From contig NC_014391.1 of the NCBI RefSeq assembly GCF_000145235.1, positions 744,001 through 808,000 of the forward strand: a stretch of DNA of 64,000 nucleotides, in the 5' to 3' direction. The notes below the pieces were generated by a model. The model saw only the letters and a list, made by a program, of their open reading frames with translations, was not told the origin of the DNA and did no database searches. Source of the stretch: Micromonospora aurantiaca ATCC 27029. GTDB taxonomy: Bacteria > Actinomycetota > Actinomycetes > Mycobacteriales > Micromonosporaceae. How positions within the stretch are numbered: the first letter of the stretch is position 1; each line of letters begins with the position of its first letter. The translations under genes and the position numbers were made by a program. Below are positions 26,820 to 36,986 of this stretch, in pieces.

Positions 26820-27671
26820 TCAGCGCGGGCGGTGCACGCCGAGCCGGACCGAGAGCGTGACCGGCACCGGCTCGGGCAGCGCGGCGATGCGCGCGGCGAG
26901 CCGTCGCGGGTCGGCGTGCCAGGCGCTCGGTCCCATCCCGACGAGCGTGGTGACCTCGGCGCGGGTCAGCGCGAGCCGGGCCCGGTGCCCGGTCGCGGAC
27001 TCCTCGGCGAAGTGGGCGCCGAGGCTGCCGGCGACCCGGTCGGCCTTGTCCGGGTCGACCCGCAGCAGGTCCAGCGCGTCGACGAGTTCGGTCAGGTGGT
27101 CGGCGGCCGGGGTGACCACCAGCAGCGCGCCGCCCGGGTCGAGCACCCGGTGGAACTCCGGGCCGTTGCGCGGCGCGAACACGTTCAGCAGCACTGAGGT
27201 GGACCGGTCGGCCAGGGGCAGCCGCTGCCAGGTGTCGGCGAGCGCGGCGGCGGCCCGCGAATGCGCCCGGGCCGCGCGGCGCAGCGCCGGCTTGGAGACG
27301 TCCAGGGCCAGGCCGGCGGCCTCAGGCAGCGCCGCCAGCACCGCCGCGAGGTAATGCCCGGTCCCGGCGCCGGCATCCACGACCAGGGGGTACGCGTCGG
27401 AGCCCGCGACGCGTACCGCTGTGGTCGCCAGCGCGGCGGCGACGGCGTCGTAGTGGCCGGCGGCGAGGAAGCCGGCGCGGGCGGCGACCATCTCGGCGCT
27501 GTCCCCGGTGTGCGGGGCGCGGCCGGCGAGCAGGTTCACGTATCCCTGCCGGGCGATGTCGAAGCTGTGCCCGCGCGGGCAGCGCAGCGCGCGTGCGGTG
27601 CCGGCGGTGGTCTCGGTGAGCGGCTCGGCGCAGACCGGGCAGCGCAGCCGGGCGAGGATGCGATCGTCCAC
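26820..27671 (-). CDS. 23S rRNA (guanine-N1) methyltransferase, RlmA family
   Basis: 283 aa. The N-terminal zinc finger CPVC...C...GH (residues 11-35: LRCPVCAEPL... LRCPRGHSFD) and the ARQGYVNLL motif identify the RlmA/TlrB group that methylates G745 or G748 of 23S rRNA, the Gram-positive TlrB type giving tylosin resistance. The SAM-binding motif VVDAGAGTGHYLA (about 99-111) follows. GTG at 27671 is the start, three bases after the MarR gene stop, so it is cotranscribed with and probably controlled by that regulator. Its effect on macrolide susceptibility here is untested. Confidence 0.88.
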   Translation of the reverse strand: MDDRILARLRCPVCAEPLTETTAGTARALRCPRGHSFDIARQGYVNLLAGRAPHTGDSAEMVAARAGFLAAGHYDAVAAALATTAVRVAGSDAYPLVVDAGAGTGHYLAAVLAALPEAAGLALDVSKPALRRAARAHSRAAAALADTWQRLPLADRSTSVLLNVFAPRNGPEFHRVLDPGGALLVVTPAADHLTELVDALDLLRVDPDKADRVAGSLGAHFAEESATGHRARLALTRAEVTTLVGMGPSAWHADPRRLAARIAALPEPVPVTLSVRLGVHRPR

Positions 27672-27674
27672 GGC

Positions 27675-28160
27675 TCAGTGCTCCGTCTCGGGTCGGCCGG
27701 TGAGGCGGCCGGTGAGGTGGTCGATCACCCGCTGGCTGAGCGTGCCGAGCGCGGCCACCTCGGCCGGGGTGAGCCGGTCGATCAGGTGCCGGCGGACGGC
27801 CGCCACGTGCCCGGGTGCGGCGGCCTCGACGGCTCGGCGTCCGGCCGGGGTGAGCACGACGACCGAGCCGCGGCCGTCGGTGGCGCACTCCTCCCGGGTG
27901 ACCAGGCCGCGTTGCTGCATGCGGGAGATGTGGTGGGACAGGCGGCTGCGGGACCAGAGCATCCGGTCGGCGAGTTCGCTGAGCCGCAGCCGCTGCTCCG
28001 GGGTCTCGGACAGGTCGCTCAGGACGTCGTAGTCGGGCTCGGAGAGGCCGGCGTCCTGCATCAGATCCCGGGCCAGTTCCAGGTCGAGCAGGCGGCGCAT
28101 GCGGCGGTAGCCGCGCCAGGCGCGGTCCTCCTGCTCGTCCAGCCAGCGCGGTTCGTCCAT
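27675..28160 (-). CDS. MarR-family transcriptional regulator
   Basis: 161 aa. Winged helix-turn-helix in the middle (LRLSELADRMLWSRSRLSHHISRMQQRGLVTRE at about residues 58-90) with helical dimerisation ends. ATG 28160 is used; the frame continues twelve codons further through the operator, which is not plausible coding. It is divergent from the YczE membrane gene and upstream of the rRNA methyltransferase. Two copies of TGACATGTCA lie in the 57-bp gap and are likely its own operators. The inducer is unknown, but an antibiotic or redox signal would fit the neighbours. Confidence 0.9.
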   Translation of the reverse strand: MDEPRWLDEQEDRAWRGYRRMRRLLDLELARDLMQDAGLSEPDYDVLSDLSETPEQRLRLSELADRMLWSRSRLSHHISRMQQRGLVTREECATDGRGSVVVLTPAGRRAVEAAAPGHVAAVRRHLIDRLTPAEVAALGTLSQRVIDHLTGRLTGRPETEH

Positions 28161-28181
28161 GCGCCGATCGTACCGGTGTTG

Positions 28182-28223
28182 TTGACATGTCACCAAGTTG
28201 CGGCCTAGGTTGATGACATGTCA
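28182..28223. promoter_or_regulatory. MarR operators and divergent promoters
   Basis: TGACATGTCA occurs at 28183-28192 and 28214-28223, 31 bp apart (three helix turns). On the plus strand TTGACA (28182-28187) and TAGGTT (28206-28211) form a promoter with an 18-bp spacer that would start at or near the ATG at 28218. On the minus strand a mirror TTGACA (28224-28219) drives the MarR gene. Each -35 lies in one operator and each start region in the other. Confidence 0.75.
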
Positions 28224-28825
28224 ACCAAACTGCCGTCCCGGCTGGTACGGCTGTTCGCCGGCCTGGCCCTGTTCGGCGTCAGCGTCGCGCTGATGGTCCG
28301 CGCCGACCTCGGGCTCGCGTCCTGGGACGTGCTGCACCAGGGCCTCGCCGACCGCACCGGCCTGCCGATGGGCCTGCTGGTCAACGGCGTGGCGCTGCTG
28401 GTGCTGCTGCTGTGGATCCCGCTGCGGCAGCGGCCGGGCGTCGGCACCGTGGCGAACGTCGCGCTCGTCGGCCTGGCCCTCGACGCCACGCTGGCGCTCC
28501 TGCCGCCGGTCGCTCCGCTCGCCGGCCGGATCGGCCTGCTGGTCGCGGGCGTCCTGCTCAACGGCCTCGCCACCGCGCTCTACCTCGGCGCCCGTCTCGG
28601 CCCCGGCCCGCGGGACGGGCTGATGACCGGCCTGGCCGCCCGCGGCCTGCCGCTCGGCCCGGCCCGCACCGCGATCGAGGTGACGGTGCTGGCCGTCGGC
28701 TGGCTGCTCGGCGGCGCCGTCGGCCCCGGCACCCTGCTCTACGCGATCGGCATCGGGCCGATCGTCGCCTGGTTCGTTCCCCGGCTCACCGCCCCGGCCC
28801 CCGTCCCGACAGGAGTGACCTCGCC

Positions 28826-28838
<13 letters not shown>
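28218..28838 (+). CDS. YczE-family membrane protein
   Basis: 206 aa with five hydrophobic segments (LVRLFAGLALFGVSVALMV, LVNGVALLVLLLWIPL, IGLLVAGVLLNGLATALYL, and others). ADLGLASWDVLHQGLA and LGPGPRDGLMTGLA are typical of the YczE/YyaS/YitT membrane family of unknown function. The ATG lies inside the second MarR operator, 6 bases after a -10 box, so the mRNA should be leaderless and is directly repressible. It overlaps the next gene by 13 bases; the operon continues with two flavin-type proteins. Confidence 0.85.
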
Positions 28839-29814
<976 letters not shown>

Positions 29815-29864
29815 CCGGACCGGTCCACCGCCGCGCCCGTATCGGGGGTGACTAGGGTCTGAGC

Positions 29865-30941
29865 ATGGTCGCAATCTCGTACGAGGACATCGTCAAGGTC
29901 CCGAAGGCGCTGCTGCACGATCACCTCGACGGCGGCCTGCGGCCCGCGACGATCGTCGAGCTGGCCGCCGAGGTCGGCCACGAACTGCCCACCACCGACC
30001 CGGCGGCGCTCGGCGTCTGGTTCACCGAGGCGGCGAACTCCGGCTCGCTGGAGCGCTACCTGGAGACGTTCGCGCACACGGTGGCGGTCATGCAGACCCC
30101 TGCCGCGCTGCGCCGGGTGGCCCGCGAGTGCGCGCTGGACCTGGCCGCCGACGGCGTGGTCTACGCCGAGGTGCGGTTCGCGCCGGAGCAGCACCTGGAG
30201 CAGAACCTGACCCTGGACGAGGTGGTCGACGCGGTGGTCACCGGGTTCCGGGAGGGCAGCGCGCTGGCCGCCGAGGCGGGCACCCCGATCCGGATCGGCA
30301 CGCTGCTCACCGCGATGCGGCACGCGGCCCGTTCGCAGGAGATCGCCGAGTTGGCCGTGCGGCACCGCGACACCGGGGTGGTCGGGTTCGACATCGCCGG
30401 CGCCGAGGCGGGCTTCCCGCCCACCCGGCACCTGGACGCGTTCGAGTACCTCCAGCGGGAGAACTTCCACTTCACCATCCATGCCGGTGAGGCGTTCGGC
30501 CTGCCGTCCATCTGGCAGGCGATCCAGTGGTGCGGCGCCGACCGGCTCGGCCACGGCGTCCGCATCGTCGACGACATCACCCCGGGCAACCCGCCAGTGC
30601 TGGGCCGGCTGGCCGCGTACGTGCGGGACAAGCGCATCCCGCTGGAGCTGTGCCCGTCGTCGAACGTGCAGACCGGCGCCGCGGCCTCGATCGCCGACCA
30701 CCCGATCGGGCTGCTGCGTGACCTGCGGTTCCGGGTGACTGTGAACACCGACAACCGGCTGATGAGCGGCACCTCGATGTCGCGGGAGATGTCGTTGCTG
30801 GTGGAGGCCTTCGGCTACGGCTGGAAGGAACTCCAGTGGTTCACCATCAACGCGATGAAGAGCGCGTTCATCCCGTTCGACGAGCGGCTGCGGATCATCG
30901 ACGAGGTGATCAAGCCGGCGTACGCCGAGCTGATCGGCTGA
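29865..30941 (+). CDS. add: adenosine deaminase
   Basis: 358 aa, metal-dependent TIM-barrel hydrolase converting adenosine and deoxyadenosine to inosine forms. The HxH zinc motif is HDH (His18, His20), the catalytic HAGE is at 206-209, and the C-terminal SSN and NTDN motifs place the other metal ligands. TAGGGT (29853-29858) sits six bases before the ATG, so the mRNA is probably leaderless with its own promoter. The stop at 30939-30941 abuts the stop of the convergent uridine kinase with no gap. Confidence 0.95.
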   Translation: MVAISYEDIVKVPKALLHDHLDGGLRPATIVELAAEVGHELPTTDPAALGVWFTEAANSGSLERYLETFAHTVAVMQTPAALRRVARECALDLAADGVVYAEVRFAPEQHLEQNLTLDEVVDAVVTGFREGSALAAEAGTPIRIGTLLTAMRHAARSQEIAELAVRHRDTGVVGFDIAGAEAGFPPTRHLDAFEYLQRENFHFTIHAGEAFGLPSIWQAIQWCGADRLGHGVRIVDDITPGNPPVLGRLAAYVRDKRIPLELCPSSNVQTGAAASIADHPIGLLRDLRFRVTVNTDNRLMSGTSMSREMSLLVEAFGYGWKELQWFTINAMKSAFIPFDERLRIIDEVIKPAYAELIG

Positions 30942-31547
30942 TCACGACTGGCGGGGGTGGCCGGAGAGCAGTGCGGCCACCCCGCGCAGCACCTGCCCGG
31001 CCCGGGCCGCCTCGGCGCCCAGCCCGGTCTGCCGGCGCAGCACGGCCGGCTCGGCGCGCAGCAGCGCGACCCCGCGCCGGAGCAGCACCCGGGGCGCCTT
31101 GCGCTGCTCGGCGAGATCCCGGGCGAGGCGGCGCAGGAACGTCGCGCCGCGCGGGCGGCGCAGCGCGTACGCACCGGCGAGCAGGCCCAGTCGCCGGCAC
31201 TCGGCCACGATCTCGGCCGCGAAGATCCCCTCGGCGACGAAGATTGGCGATCCGTCGACATCGAATGGCCGGGTGGCTACTCGACGGTCTGCGCCGATCG
31301 CATAAACCGGCACTTCGGCCTTGCCCTCACGAGCCAGTCGGGCGATTGTTTGCACCGCCGTGTCCGAATCCCAGGACAAGGGGGACTCCCAGTCCACCTG
31401 TCCGTTTCGACGCGGACACGTAGGGTCATCGCCGTCCTTGTAGAAGTCGTCCAGGCAGAGCACCGGAAGTCCGGTTCGCTGGGCTATGTATGACTTTCCG
31501 GACCCGGAGGGGCCGGCGAGCAGGACGACGCGGTGCGGGTGTTCCAT
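30942..31547 (-). CDS. udk: uridine kinase
   Basis: 201 aa. The P-loop GPSGSGKS is at residues 12-19, followed by LDDFYKDGDDP (substrate Asp) and FVAEGIFAAE, the uridine/phosphoribulokinase family layout. It phosphorylates uridine and cytidine to UMP and CMP. The sequence is shorter than the 210-aa type and its C-terminal 40 residues are Arg/Ala/Leu rich. It is alone on the minus strand, convergent with add and divergent from the conservon; the two genes share the nucleoside theme of the window. Confidence 0.88.
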   Translation of the reverse strand: MEHPHRVVLLAGPSGSGKSYIAQRTGLPVLCLDDFYKDGDDPTCPRRNGQVDWESPLSWDSDTAVQTIARLAREGKAEVPVYAIGADRRVATRPFDVDGSPIFVAEGIFAAEIVAECRRLGLLAGAYALRRPRGATFLRRLARDLAEQRKAPRVLLRRGVALLRAEPAVLRRQTGLGAEAARAGQVLRGVAALLSGHPRQS

Positions 31548-31740
31548 TACCTTCAGTGACTCCGGCCAGACGGATTGCTATCAAATTGCATCAACATCTC
31601 ATCACACCTCCGGTGAGGGACAACCTGGGCTTTCTCTTTGCGGAGCGGCGTGATGGAATCTCGGAGGTCCGACCCGCCGGGTCGGTCGCTCGGCGTTGCC
31701 CTCAGGGTGGCGCGGGGTGCGGTAATGCGAGGGCGGTGAC

Positions 31741-34700
31741 GTGAGCAAACGGCCAACGACGGCGGGCTCCTTCCTGTCGCGGCTGCGCCGGCCGATGAGT
31801 CGGCTGCGCGACATGCCGATCTGGTCCAAGCTCGGTCTGATCATGATCGTGCCGACCATCGCCACGGTCGTGGTGGGCACCAGTGGTCTGGTCGACCACC
31901 TGGAGACGCTCAACAATGCCAACCGGGCGGGGGATCTGGCCAACCTGATCGGCTACTCGGGTGACCTGGTCGACACCGTGCAGGACGAGCGGGTCGGCGC
32001 CGTGCTCTTCCTCGGCGCGAAGGAGTTCCAGACCCGGGCGCAGTACCAGGAGGGTTACAACCGCGCCAACCAGCGGGTGGACCAGGCGAAGTCGCCGTAC
32101 CTGCGGCAGCGTGGCGAGATCGACGACCTGCCCCGCAACTTCGTCGGGCTGCTCGACACGATCGACACCCAGCTGAAGGACCTTCCGGCGACCCGCAGCC
32201 AGGTGCTGAACGGCAAGCTGAAGATCAACGACGCCGACCAGGCGTACCGGCAGCTGATCGAGGACCTGCTCGCGATCCGCGACTCGGCCACCCAGCTCGC
32301 CGGCAACAACGACCTGAGCGACCGGATGCGCGCGGCGGCCGCCGTCGCCCGGCAGAAGGAATACCTGACCCAGCGCCGGGTCGTCGTCCACCAGGCGCTG
32401 ACCCAGAACCAGTACACCGCCGCGCTGCGCGAGCAGTTCATCGCCAGCGGCACCGGCCAGTCGCAGTCGCTGGCGACCTTCCAGTCGGTCGCCACCGAGC
32501 CCGACAAGCTGTTCTACGAGCAGACCGTCTCCGGGCCCGACCTGCGCAAGGCCGACCGCTTCACGAGTTTCGTCTCGGGCAACAACAACGGCTCGATGGA
32601 GAACGCCCCGTTCGGGGCGGACCAGTGGGACCAGACCATGGTCGCCAACGCCAAGCTGATCCGGACCGTGGAGGCCCGGCTCGACGGCAACGTGGTCCGG
32701 CAGGCCGACGCGCTGCGCTCGGACACCCAGCGCCAGGTGTTCCTGGAGACCGGCCTGCTGCTCACCATGCTGCTGCTGGCCATCCTGTTCGCGTACCTGG
32801 TGGCCCGCTCGATGGCCCGGTCGCTGCGCGACCTGCGCCAGGGCGCCCTGGCGGTGGCCCAGTACGGGCTGCCACAGGCGGTCGCCCGTCTGCGCGACCC
32901 GCAGGTCACCGGCCAGCTCTCCCCTGTGCAACTGGCAAACCAGATCGCCGAGCCGCTGCCGGTGCGCAGCAAGGACGAGTTCGGCCAGGTGACCGAGGCG
33001 TTCAACGCCGTCCACCTGGAGGCCGTCCGGACCGCCGCCGAGCAGGCCGCCCTGCGGGCCTCGGTTGCGACCATGTTCGTCAACCTGGCCCGGCGCTCGC
33101 AGATCCTGGTCGACCGGCTGATCGGCCACCTCGACCGCCTGGAGCGCGGCGAGGAGGACCCGGACCGGCTGGCCGAGCTGTTCCAGCTCGACCACCTGGC
33201 CACCCGGATGCGCCGCAACGACGAGAACCTGCTGGTCCTCGCCGGTGCGGACTCCACCCGTGTGCAGCGCGAGCCCGCCGCACTGATCGACGTGCTGCGC
33301 GCCGCCCAGTCCGAGGTCGAGCACTACACCCGGATCGAGTTCGGCGTGATCGACCGGGACATCGAGGTCGCCGCCCACGCGGTCAACGACCTGGTGCACC
33401 TGGTCGCCGAGCTGTTCGACAACGCCACCGCCTTCTCCCCGCCGGACTCGCAGGTCATGGTGGAGGCCCGGCGGGTCGGCGACCGCGCCTCCCTCTACGT
33501 GGAGGACCGCGGCATCGGCATCAGCCCGGACCAGCTCCGCGACCTCAACGAGCGGCTGGCCACGCCGCCGCAGGTGGACGTCGCGGTCTCCCGGATGATG
33601 GGCCTGGTCGTGGTCGCGCGGCTGGCCGCCCGGCACGGCGTCCGGGTCGAGCTGCGGCCGGGTGCCGACCGGGGCACCGTCGCCGACGTGACGCTGCCGA
33701 CCTCGGTCCTGGTGCCGCGCGCCCTGGCCGGCCGTGGCCTGCCCGGACCGGCCCTGCCGGCCGCGGGCCCGCAGCAGAACGGCCCGGCACCGGCCTTCGG
33801 CGCCCTGGCCGCCTTCGGCAACAACAACCCGCCGAGCCTGCCGCCGGCGCCCCACCCGGGCTCCTCGGGCAACCAGGTCACGCTCGGCGGACGCGCCTTC
33901 GACCCGGCGCCGCGCAACGGCTCGGGCACCCCGGCGAACGCCGGTGGCGGCCGTGCCATGCCGGCCTGGTCCGACCTGACCGGCGCCAGCCCGTCCGGCG
34001 GCGACGGCGGATTCGGCGGCCGGCCCAACGGCCAGTCGACGGACCCGCTGCCGCAGCGGCGCAACCCGGCCGACGGCGACCCGGGCAGCACCGGCCAGCA
34101 GCCGGCGATCCCGCGCCAGCTGCCGAGCAGCCCGGAGGCGCGGCCCTACAGCCCGCCGCCGGTCTCCGCGCCGCCGGTCCCGCCGGTGTCGGCCCCGCCG
34201 CTGCCCCCGGTCTCCGGCGCGCCGGTCTCCGGCAACCCGCTGCCGTACCGCCCGGTCTCGGCCGCGCCGGTCTCCGGCGACCCGTTCTCGGGCCGCCCGG
34301 TCTCCGCGGCGCCGGTCTCCGGCGACCCGCTGCCGTACCGTCCGGTCTCGGCCGCGCCGGTCTCCGGGCACCCCGCGCCGGTGTCCGGGCAGCCCGCCGC
34401 CGGGTACCCGGCCTCCGCGCCGCCGGCGAACCAGCCGCAGGCACGTCCGATGCCCGCACCGGGTGTCAGCGCCCCGCCGGTCTGGCCGCCGGTCGCGCCG
34501 ACCCCGGCTCCGGCGGCGCCGGAACGGCCCACCAGTGGCATGGACATGACCACCGAGCTGCCCCGGGTGCCGCGCACGGAGATTCCGGCCACCCCGCAGC
34601 AGGCGGCCGGCCAGCCGTCCGCCGCTCCGGCCGCGAGCCGGCCGGCCGAGGCCCCGGCGGCGAACCGCCCGGCGGCACCGGTGGCACGCCCGGCCGCGCC

Positions 34701-35385
34701 GCAGCAGCAGGGCAACCGTCAGCGGTACGCGGACGAGACGATGGAGCTGCCGATCTTCCGGGAGCTGGAGTCGGCGTGGTTCCGCACCCGCCGGCCCGGA
34801 CCCAACGAGGAGTCGGCGGCACCGGCCGCGACGACGAACGGCGGCGCCGCCACCCAGCAGTTCGCCAAGGTGGACACGGCCGGCCGGCCCGTGCCGCAGA
34901 AGACACCCGCAACGACAGGTAACACGCCGATGGCACACACTCCGACGGCCGGCGGAGCACCGCGTGACAACGGCGCGGCGAACGGGAACGCCCGTCCCGC
35001 GCACACCGGCGGGTTGCCCACCCGGCAGCCGACCGCGTCGCCGCAGTCCTCCTCCCCGTGGCAGACGGCGGCCGACGACGGCTGGCGTGCCGCCTCGGCG
35101 GCCACCGAGGTCCCGGTTGCGGAGACCACCCAGAAGGGCCTGCCGAAGCGGACGCCGATGGCGCAGCTCGTGCCCGGCAGCATCGAGAAGCCTTCCGCGT
35201 CGGTGCAGCGGCGTACTCCGGAGGGTGTTCGGGGCCTGCTCTCGGCCTACCATCGGGGCGTACAGCGCGGGCGTAACACCGACAGCAACACGACCGGCCC
35301 GGAGGGCACTCCGGGCGGGCAGCAGTCCTCGCAGTCTGGCTCAGGCCCGGTGGCCGGGAGCGGGCAGAAGGAGCAACAAGGATGA
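31741..35385 (+). CDS. conservon sensor histidine-kinase-like protein (CvnA-type, nitrate-sensing domain)
   Basis: 1214 aa. Two membrane segments (about residues 38-57 and 337-362) flank an extracytoplasmic helical NIT-type sensor domain; a HAMP-like region follows. Then come an H-box-like region ([21 protein letters not shown]) and a GHKL ATPase domain ([23 protein letters not shown]). About 550 residues of Pro/Ala-rich low-complexity sequence follow, with VSAAPVSG repeats. The end carries SAWF, a WQTAADDGW block, [15 protein letters not shown] and a Y-RG-RG tail, all shared with the protein at 38329-40716. GTG 31741 starts it. It is followed by roadblock, DUF742 and GTPase genes, the cvnABCD order; CvnA-CvnD act as a membrane-bound signalling complex in Streptomyces. 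It may lack true kinase activity. Confidence 0.92.
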   Translation: MSKRPTTAGSFLSRLRRPMSRLRDMPIWSKLGLIMIVPTIATVVVGTSGLVDHLETLNNANRAGDLANLIGYSGDLVDTVQDERVGAVLFLGAKEFQTRAQYQEGYNRANQRVDQAKSPYLRQRGEIDDLPRNFVGLLDTIDTQLKDLPATRSQVLNGKLKINDADQAYRQLIEDLLAIRDSATQLAGNNDLSDRMRAAAAVARQKEYLTQRRVVVHQALTQNQYTAALREQFIASGTGQSQSLATFQSVATEPDKLFYEQTVSGPDLRKADRFTSFVSGNNNGSMENAPFGADQWDQTMVANAKLIRTVEARLDGNVVRQADALRSDTQRQVFLETGLLLTMLLLAILFAYLVARSMARSLRDLRQGALAVAQYGLPQAVARLRDPQVTGQLSPVQLANQIAEPLPVRSKDEFGQVTEAFNAVHLEAVRTAAEQAALRASVATMFVNLARRSQILVDRLIGHLDRLERGEEDPDRLAELFQLDHLATRMRRNDENLLVLAGADSTRVQREPAALIDVLRAAQSEVEHYTRIEFGVIDRDIEVAAHAVNDLVHLVAELFDNATAFSPPDSQVMVEARRVGDRASLYVEDRGIGISPDQLRDLNERLATPPQVDVAVSRMMGLVVVARLAARHGVRVELRPGADRGTVADVTLPTSVLVPRALAGRGLPGPALPAAGPQQNGPAPAFGALAAFGNNNPPSLPPAPHPGSSGNQVTLGGRAFDPAPRNGSGTPANAGGGRAMPAWSDLTGASPSGGDGGFGGRPNGQSTDPLPQRRNPADGDPGSTGQQPAIPRQLPSSPEARPYSPPPVSAPPVPPVSAPPLPPVSGAPVSGNPLPYRPVSAAPVSGDPFSGRPVSAAPVSGDPLPYRPVSAAPVSGHPAPVSGQPAAGYPASAPPANQPQARPMPAPGVSAPPVWPPVAPTPAPAAPERPTSGMDMTTELPRVPRTEIPATPQQAAGQPSAAPAASRPAEAPAANRPAAPVARPAAPQQQGNRQRYADETMELPIFRELESAWFRTRRPGPNEESAAPAATTNGGAATQQFAKVDTAGRPVPQKTPATTGNTPMAHTPTAGGAPRDNGAANGNARPAHTGGLPTRQPTASPQSSSPWQTAADDGWRAASAATEVPVAETTQKGLPKRTPMAQLVPGSIEKPSASVQRRTPEGVRGLLSAYHRGVQRGRNTDSNTTGPEGTPGGQQSSQSGSGPVAGSGQKEQQG
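34147..34400 (+). repeat. tandem PVS-rich coding repeats in the CvnA-type gene
   Basis: This part of the gene encodes four to five imperfect copies of [19 protein letters not shown] units, with variants [12 protein letters not shown], in a Pro/Val/Ser-rich linker. The DNA units are about 45-60 bp. Such repeats change length easily, so the linker could vary between strains. Confidence 0.75.
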
Positions 35386-35786
35386 CTACTACGCAGGATC
35401 TCGGATGGCTGCTCGCCAACTTCGCCGACCGGGTGCCCGGTGTGGCGCACGCGGTCGCGGTCTCGGCCGACGGCCTGCTTCTCGCCTCGTCCCGTGACCT
35501 TCCGCGGGACCGCGCCGACCAGCTCGCCGCGATCGCGTCCGGTCTGGTCAGCCTGACCCAGGGCGCGGCCCGCTGCTTCGAGGGCGGAGCGGTGTTGCAG
35601 ACAGTCGTCGAGATGGACAACGGTTTCCTGTTCCTGATGTCCATCTCCGACGGCTCGTCGTTCGCGGTGCTGGCGGCGCGGAGCTGCGACGTGGGTCAGG
35701 TCGGGTACGAGATGGCCCTGCTCGTGGACCGGGTGGGCGATGCCCTGACGCCGCAGCCGCGTACGGCTGTGGGGATGATGGGCTGA
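35382..35786 (+). CDS. roadblock/LC7-domain protein (CvnB-type)
   Basis: 134 aa, a single roadblock/LC7 fold ([32 protein letters not shown], then a conserved [18 protein letters not shown] helix). CvnB proteins are the regulatory partners of the CvnD GTPase, comparable to MglB with MglA. The ATG overlaps the kinase stop (ATGA). DUF742 and GTPase genes follow, so the four act together. It is cytoplasmic, with no signal or membrane segment. Confidence 0.93.
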   Translation: MTTTQDLGWLLANFADRVPGVAHAVAVSADGLLLASSRDLPRDRADQLAAIASGLVSLTQGAARCFEGGAVLQTVVEMDNGFLFLMSISDGSSFAVLAARSCDVGQVGYEMALLVDRVGDALTPQPRTAVGMMG

Positions 35787-35886
35787 ATGACGCGCTGGCC
35801 GGTGGGTCAGGTGCGGGAACAACTACGACAGCGACGGATGCCACCGGGGCGAGCCGGTGCCGGGTACGAGGGAGGTGAGCGGCGAA

Positions 35887-36267
35887 ATGGCGGATCGTGA
35901 CGAGCCGACCGGAGCGTTGGTCCGGCCGTACGCCGTTACCCGCGGCCGTACCCGTCCCCGGCTCGACATCGCCCTGGAGGCACTCGTCGAGACGACGGTG
36001 CGCGGCCGAGCGGTTGCCACTGGCAATGGTGGCGGCCACGGTCGTGAACACCAGTACATCGCCGCGTTGTGTGACGGACGTGTGCAGTCGCTCGCCGAGA
36101 TCGCGGCGCGGATGCAGCTTCCGCTCGGCGTGGCCCGGGTGCTCATCGCCGACATGGCGACGGACGGCCTGGTCGCGGTCCACGAGCCGACCATCTTGGA
36201 CGACTCCGAAGACGCGGTGGGCACTGAACTGCTGGAGAGGGTGCTGAGTGGACTTCGCAGGCTCTGA
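35887..36267 (+). CDS. DUF742 protein (CvnC-type)
   Basis: 126 aa. It has the DUF742 look: LVRPYAVTRGRTRP near the N-terminus and a winged-helix-like segment (EHQYIAALCDGRVQSLAEIAARMQLPLGVARVLIADMATDGLVAVHEP). ATG 35887 is chosen because GGAGGTGA lies nine bases upstream; in-frame ATG 35857 and GTG 35875 are less well placed. It overlaps the GTPase gene by 20 bases. Its role in the conservon complex is not settled. Confidence 0.9.
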   Translation: MADRDEPTGALVRPYAVTRGRTRPRLDIALEALVETTVRGRAVATGNGGGHGREHQYIAALCDGRVQSLAEIAARMQLPLGVARVLIADMATDGLVAVHEPTILDDSEDAVGTELLERVLSGLRRL

Positions 36268-36862
36268 CATGTCGCACCGGCCGCCGGCCCCGAGCGGCCG
36301 AGTGACGTCGGCGAAGATCGTTATCGCCGGTGGGTTCGGCGTCGGCAAGACGACGCTGGTCGGCTCGGTCTCCGAGATCACGCCGCTGACCACCGAGGCG
36401 ATCATGACCTCCGCCGGTGTCGGCGTCGACGACACCCGGCAGGTGCCGGGTAAGACGACGACCACGGTGGCGATGGACTTCGGTCGTATCTCGATCGACC
36501 GGGATCTGATCCTGTACCTGTTCGGTACTCCGGGTCAGACGCGGTTCTGGTTCATGTGGGACGAGTTGGTCCGGGGTGCGATCGGCGCGGTGGTGCTGGT
36601 CGACACCCGTCGGCTCGCCGACTGCTTCGCCGCGATCGACTTCTTCGAGCACCGGCGGTTGCCGTACCTGATCGCCATCAACTGCTTCGACGGCATGCAG
36701 TACCACGATCCGCAGGACGTCCGGGACGCGCTGGCGATCTCCCGCGACGTGCCGGTGGTGCCGTGCGACGCCCGGAACCGGGAGTCCACGAAGCACGTGC
36801 TGATCTCGCTGGTCGAGTACGTGCTCACCATGCGGCGCTCGCGGGCCGTCGCGCCCGCCTGA
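36248..36862 (+). CDS. conservon small GTP-binding protein (CvnD-type)
   Basis: 204 aa. P-loop GGFGVGKTT is at residues 28-36, the switch Thr-containing region follows, and FGTPGQTRFW stands for the G3 motif (about 91-100). The usual NKxD base-recognition motif is replaced by NCFD (about 145), as is common in CvnD/MglA-type GTPases. The start is GTG 36248, with GGAGAGGG six bases upstream and inside the DUF742 gene. The GTPase would couple to the membrane kinase-like protein. A strong terminator follows, so the operon ends here. Confidence 0.93.
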   Translation: MDFAGSDMSHRPPAPSGRVTSAKIVIAGGFGVGKTTLVGSVSEITPLTTEAIMTSAGVGVDDTRQVPGKTTTTVAMDFGRISIDRDLILYLFGTPGQTRFWFMWDELVRGAIGAVVLVDTRRLADCFAAIDFFEHRRLPYLIAINCFDGMQYHDPQDVRDALAISRDVPVVPCDARNRESTKHVLISLVEYVLTMRRSRAVAPA

Positions 36863-36871
36863 CCGACGCGC

Positions 36872-36909
36872 GGAAGCGCCCGGCGGCCTCAGGGCCACCG
36901 GGCGCTTCC
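36872..36909 (+). terminator. strong stem-loop terminator of the conservon operon
   Basis: GGAAGCGCCCGG (36872-36883) pairs perfectly with CCGGGCGCTTCC (36898-36909). One C/A mismatch separates this from an inner GGCC-TCAG-GGCC extension. It lies ten bases after the GTPase stop. Confidence 0.85.
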
Positions 36910-36941
36910 TGCCGTCTGGGGGCGGACACGGTACGCGATCA

Positions 36942-36974
36942 CCCGGTGACCCTCCAGGCGGGACGGTCACCGGG
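36942..36974 (-). terminator. stem-loop terminator for the convergent lipoprotein gene
   Basis: CCCGGTGACC (36942-36951) and GGTCACCGGG (36965-36974) form a perfect ten-bp stem with a 13-base loop. It starts 12 bases after the stop of the minus-strand substrate-binding gene. Confidence 0.75.
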
Positions 36975-36986
36975 CGACGGGTGAGG

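Noticed and set aside
31702..35253. Minus-strand 1183-codon frame opposite the conservon kinase
   Set aside because: Antisense to a gene with clear domains; no independent support.
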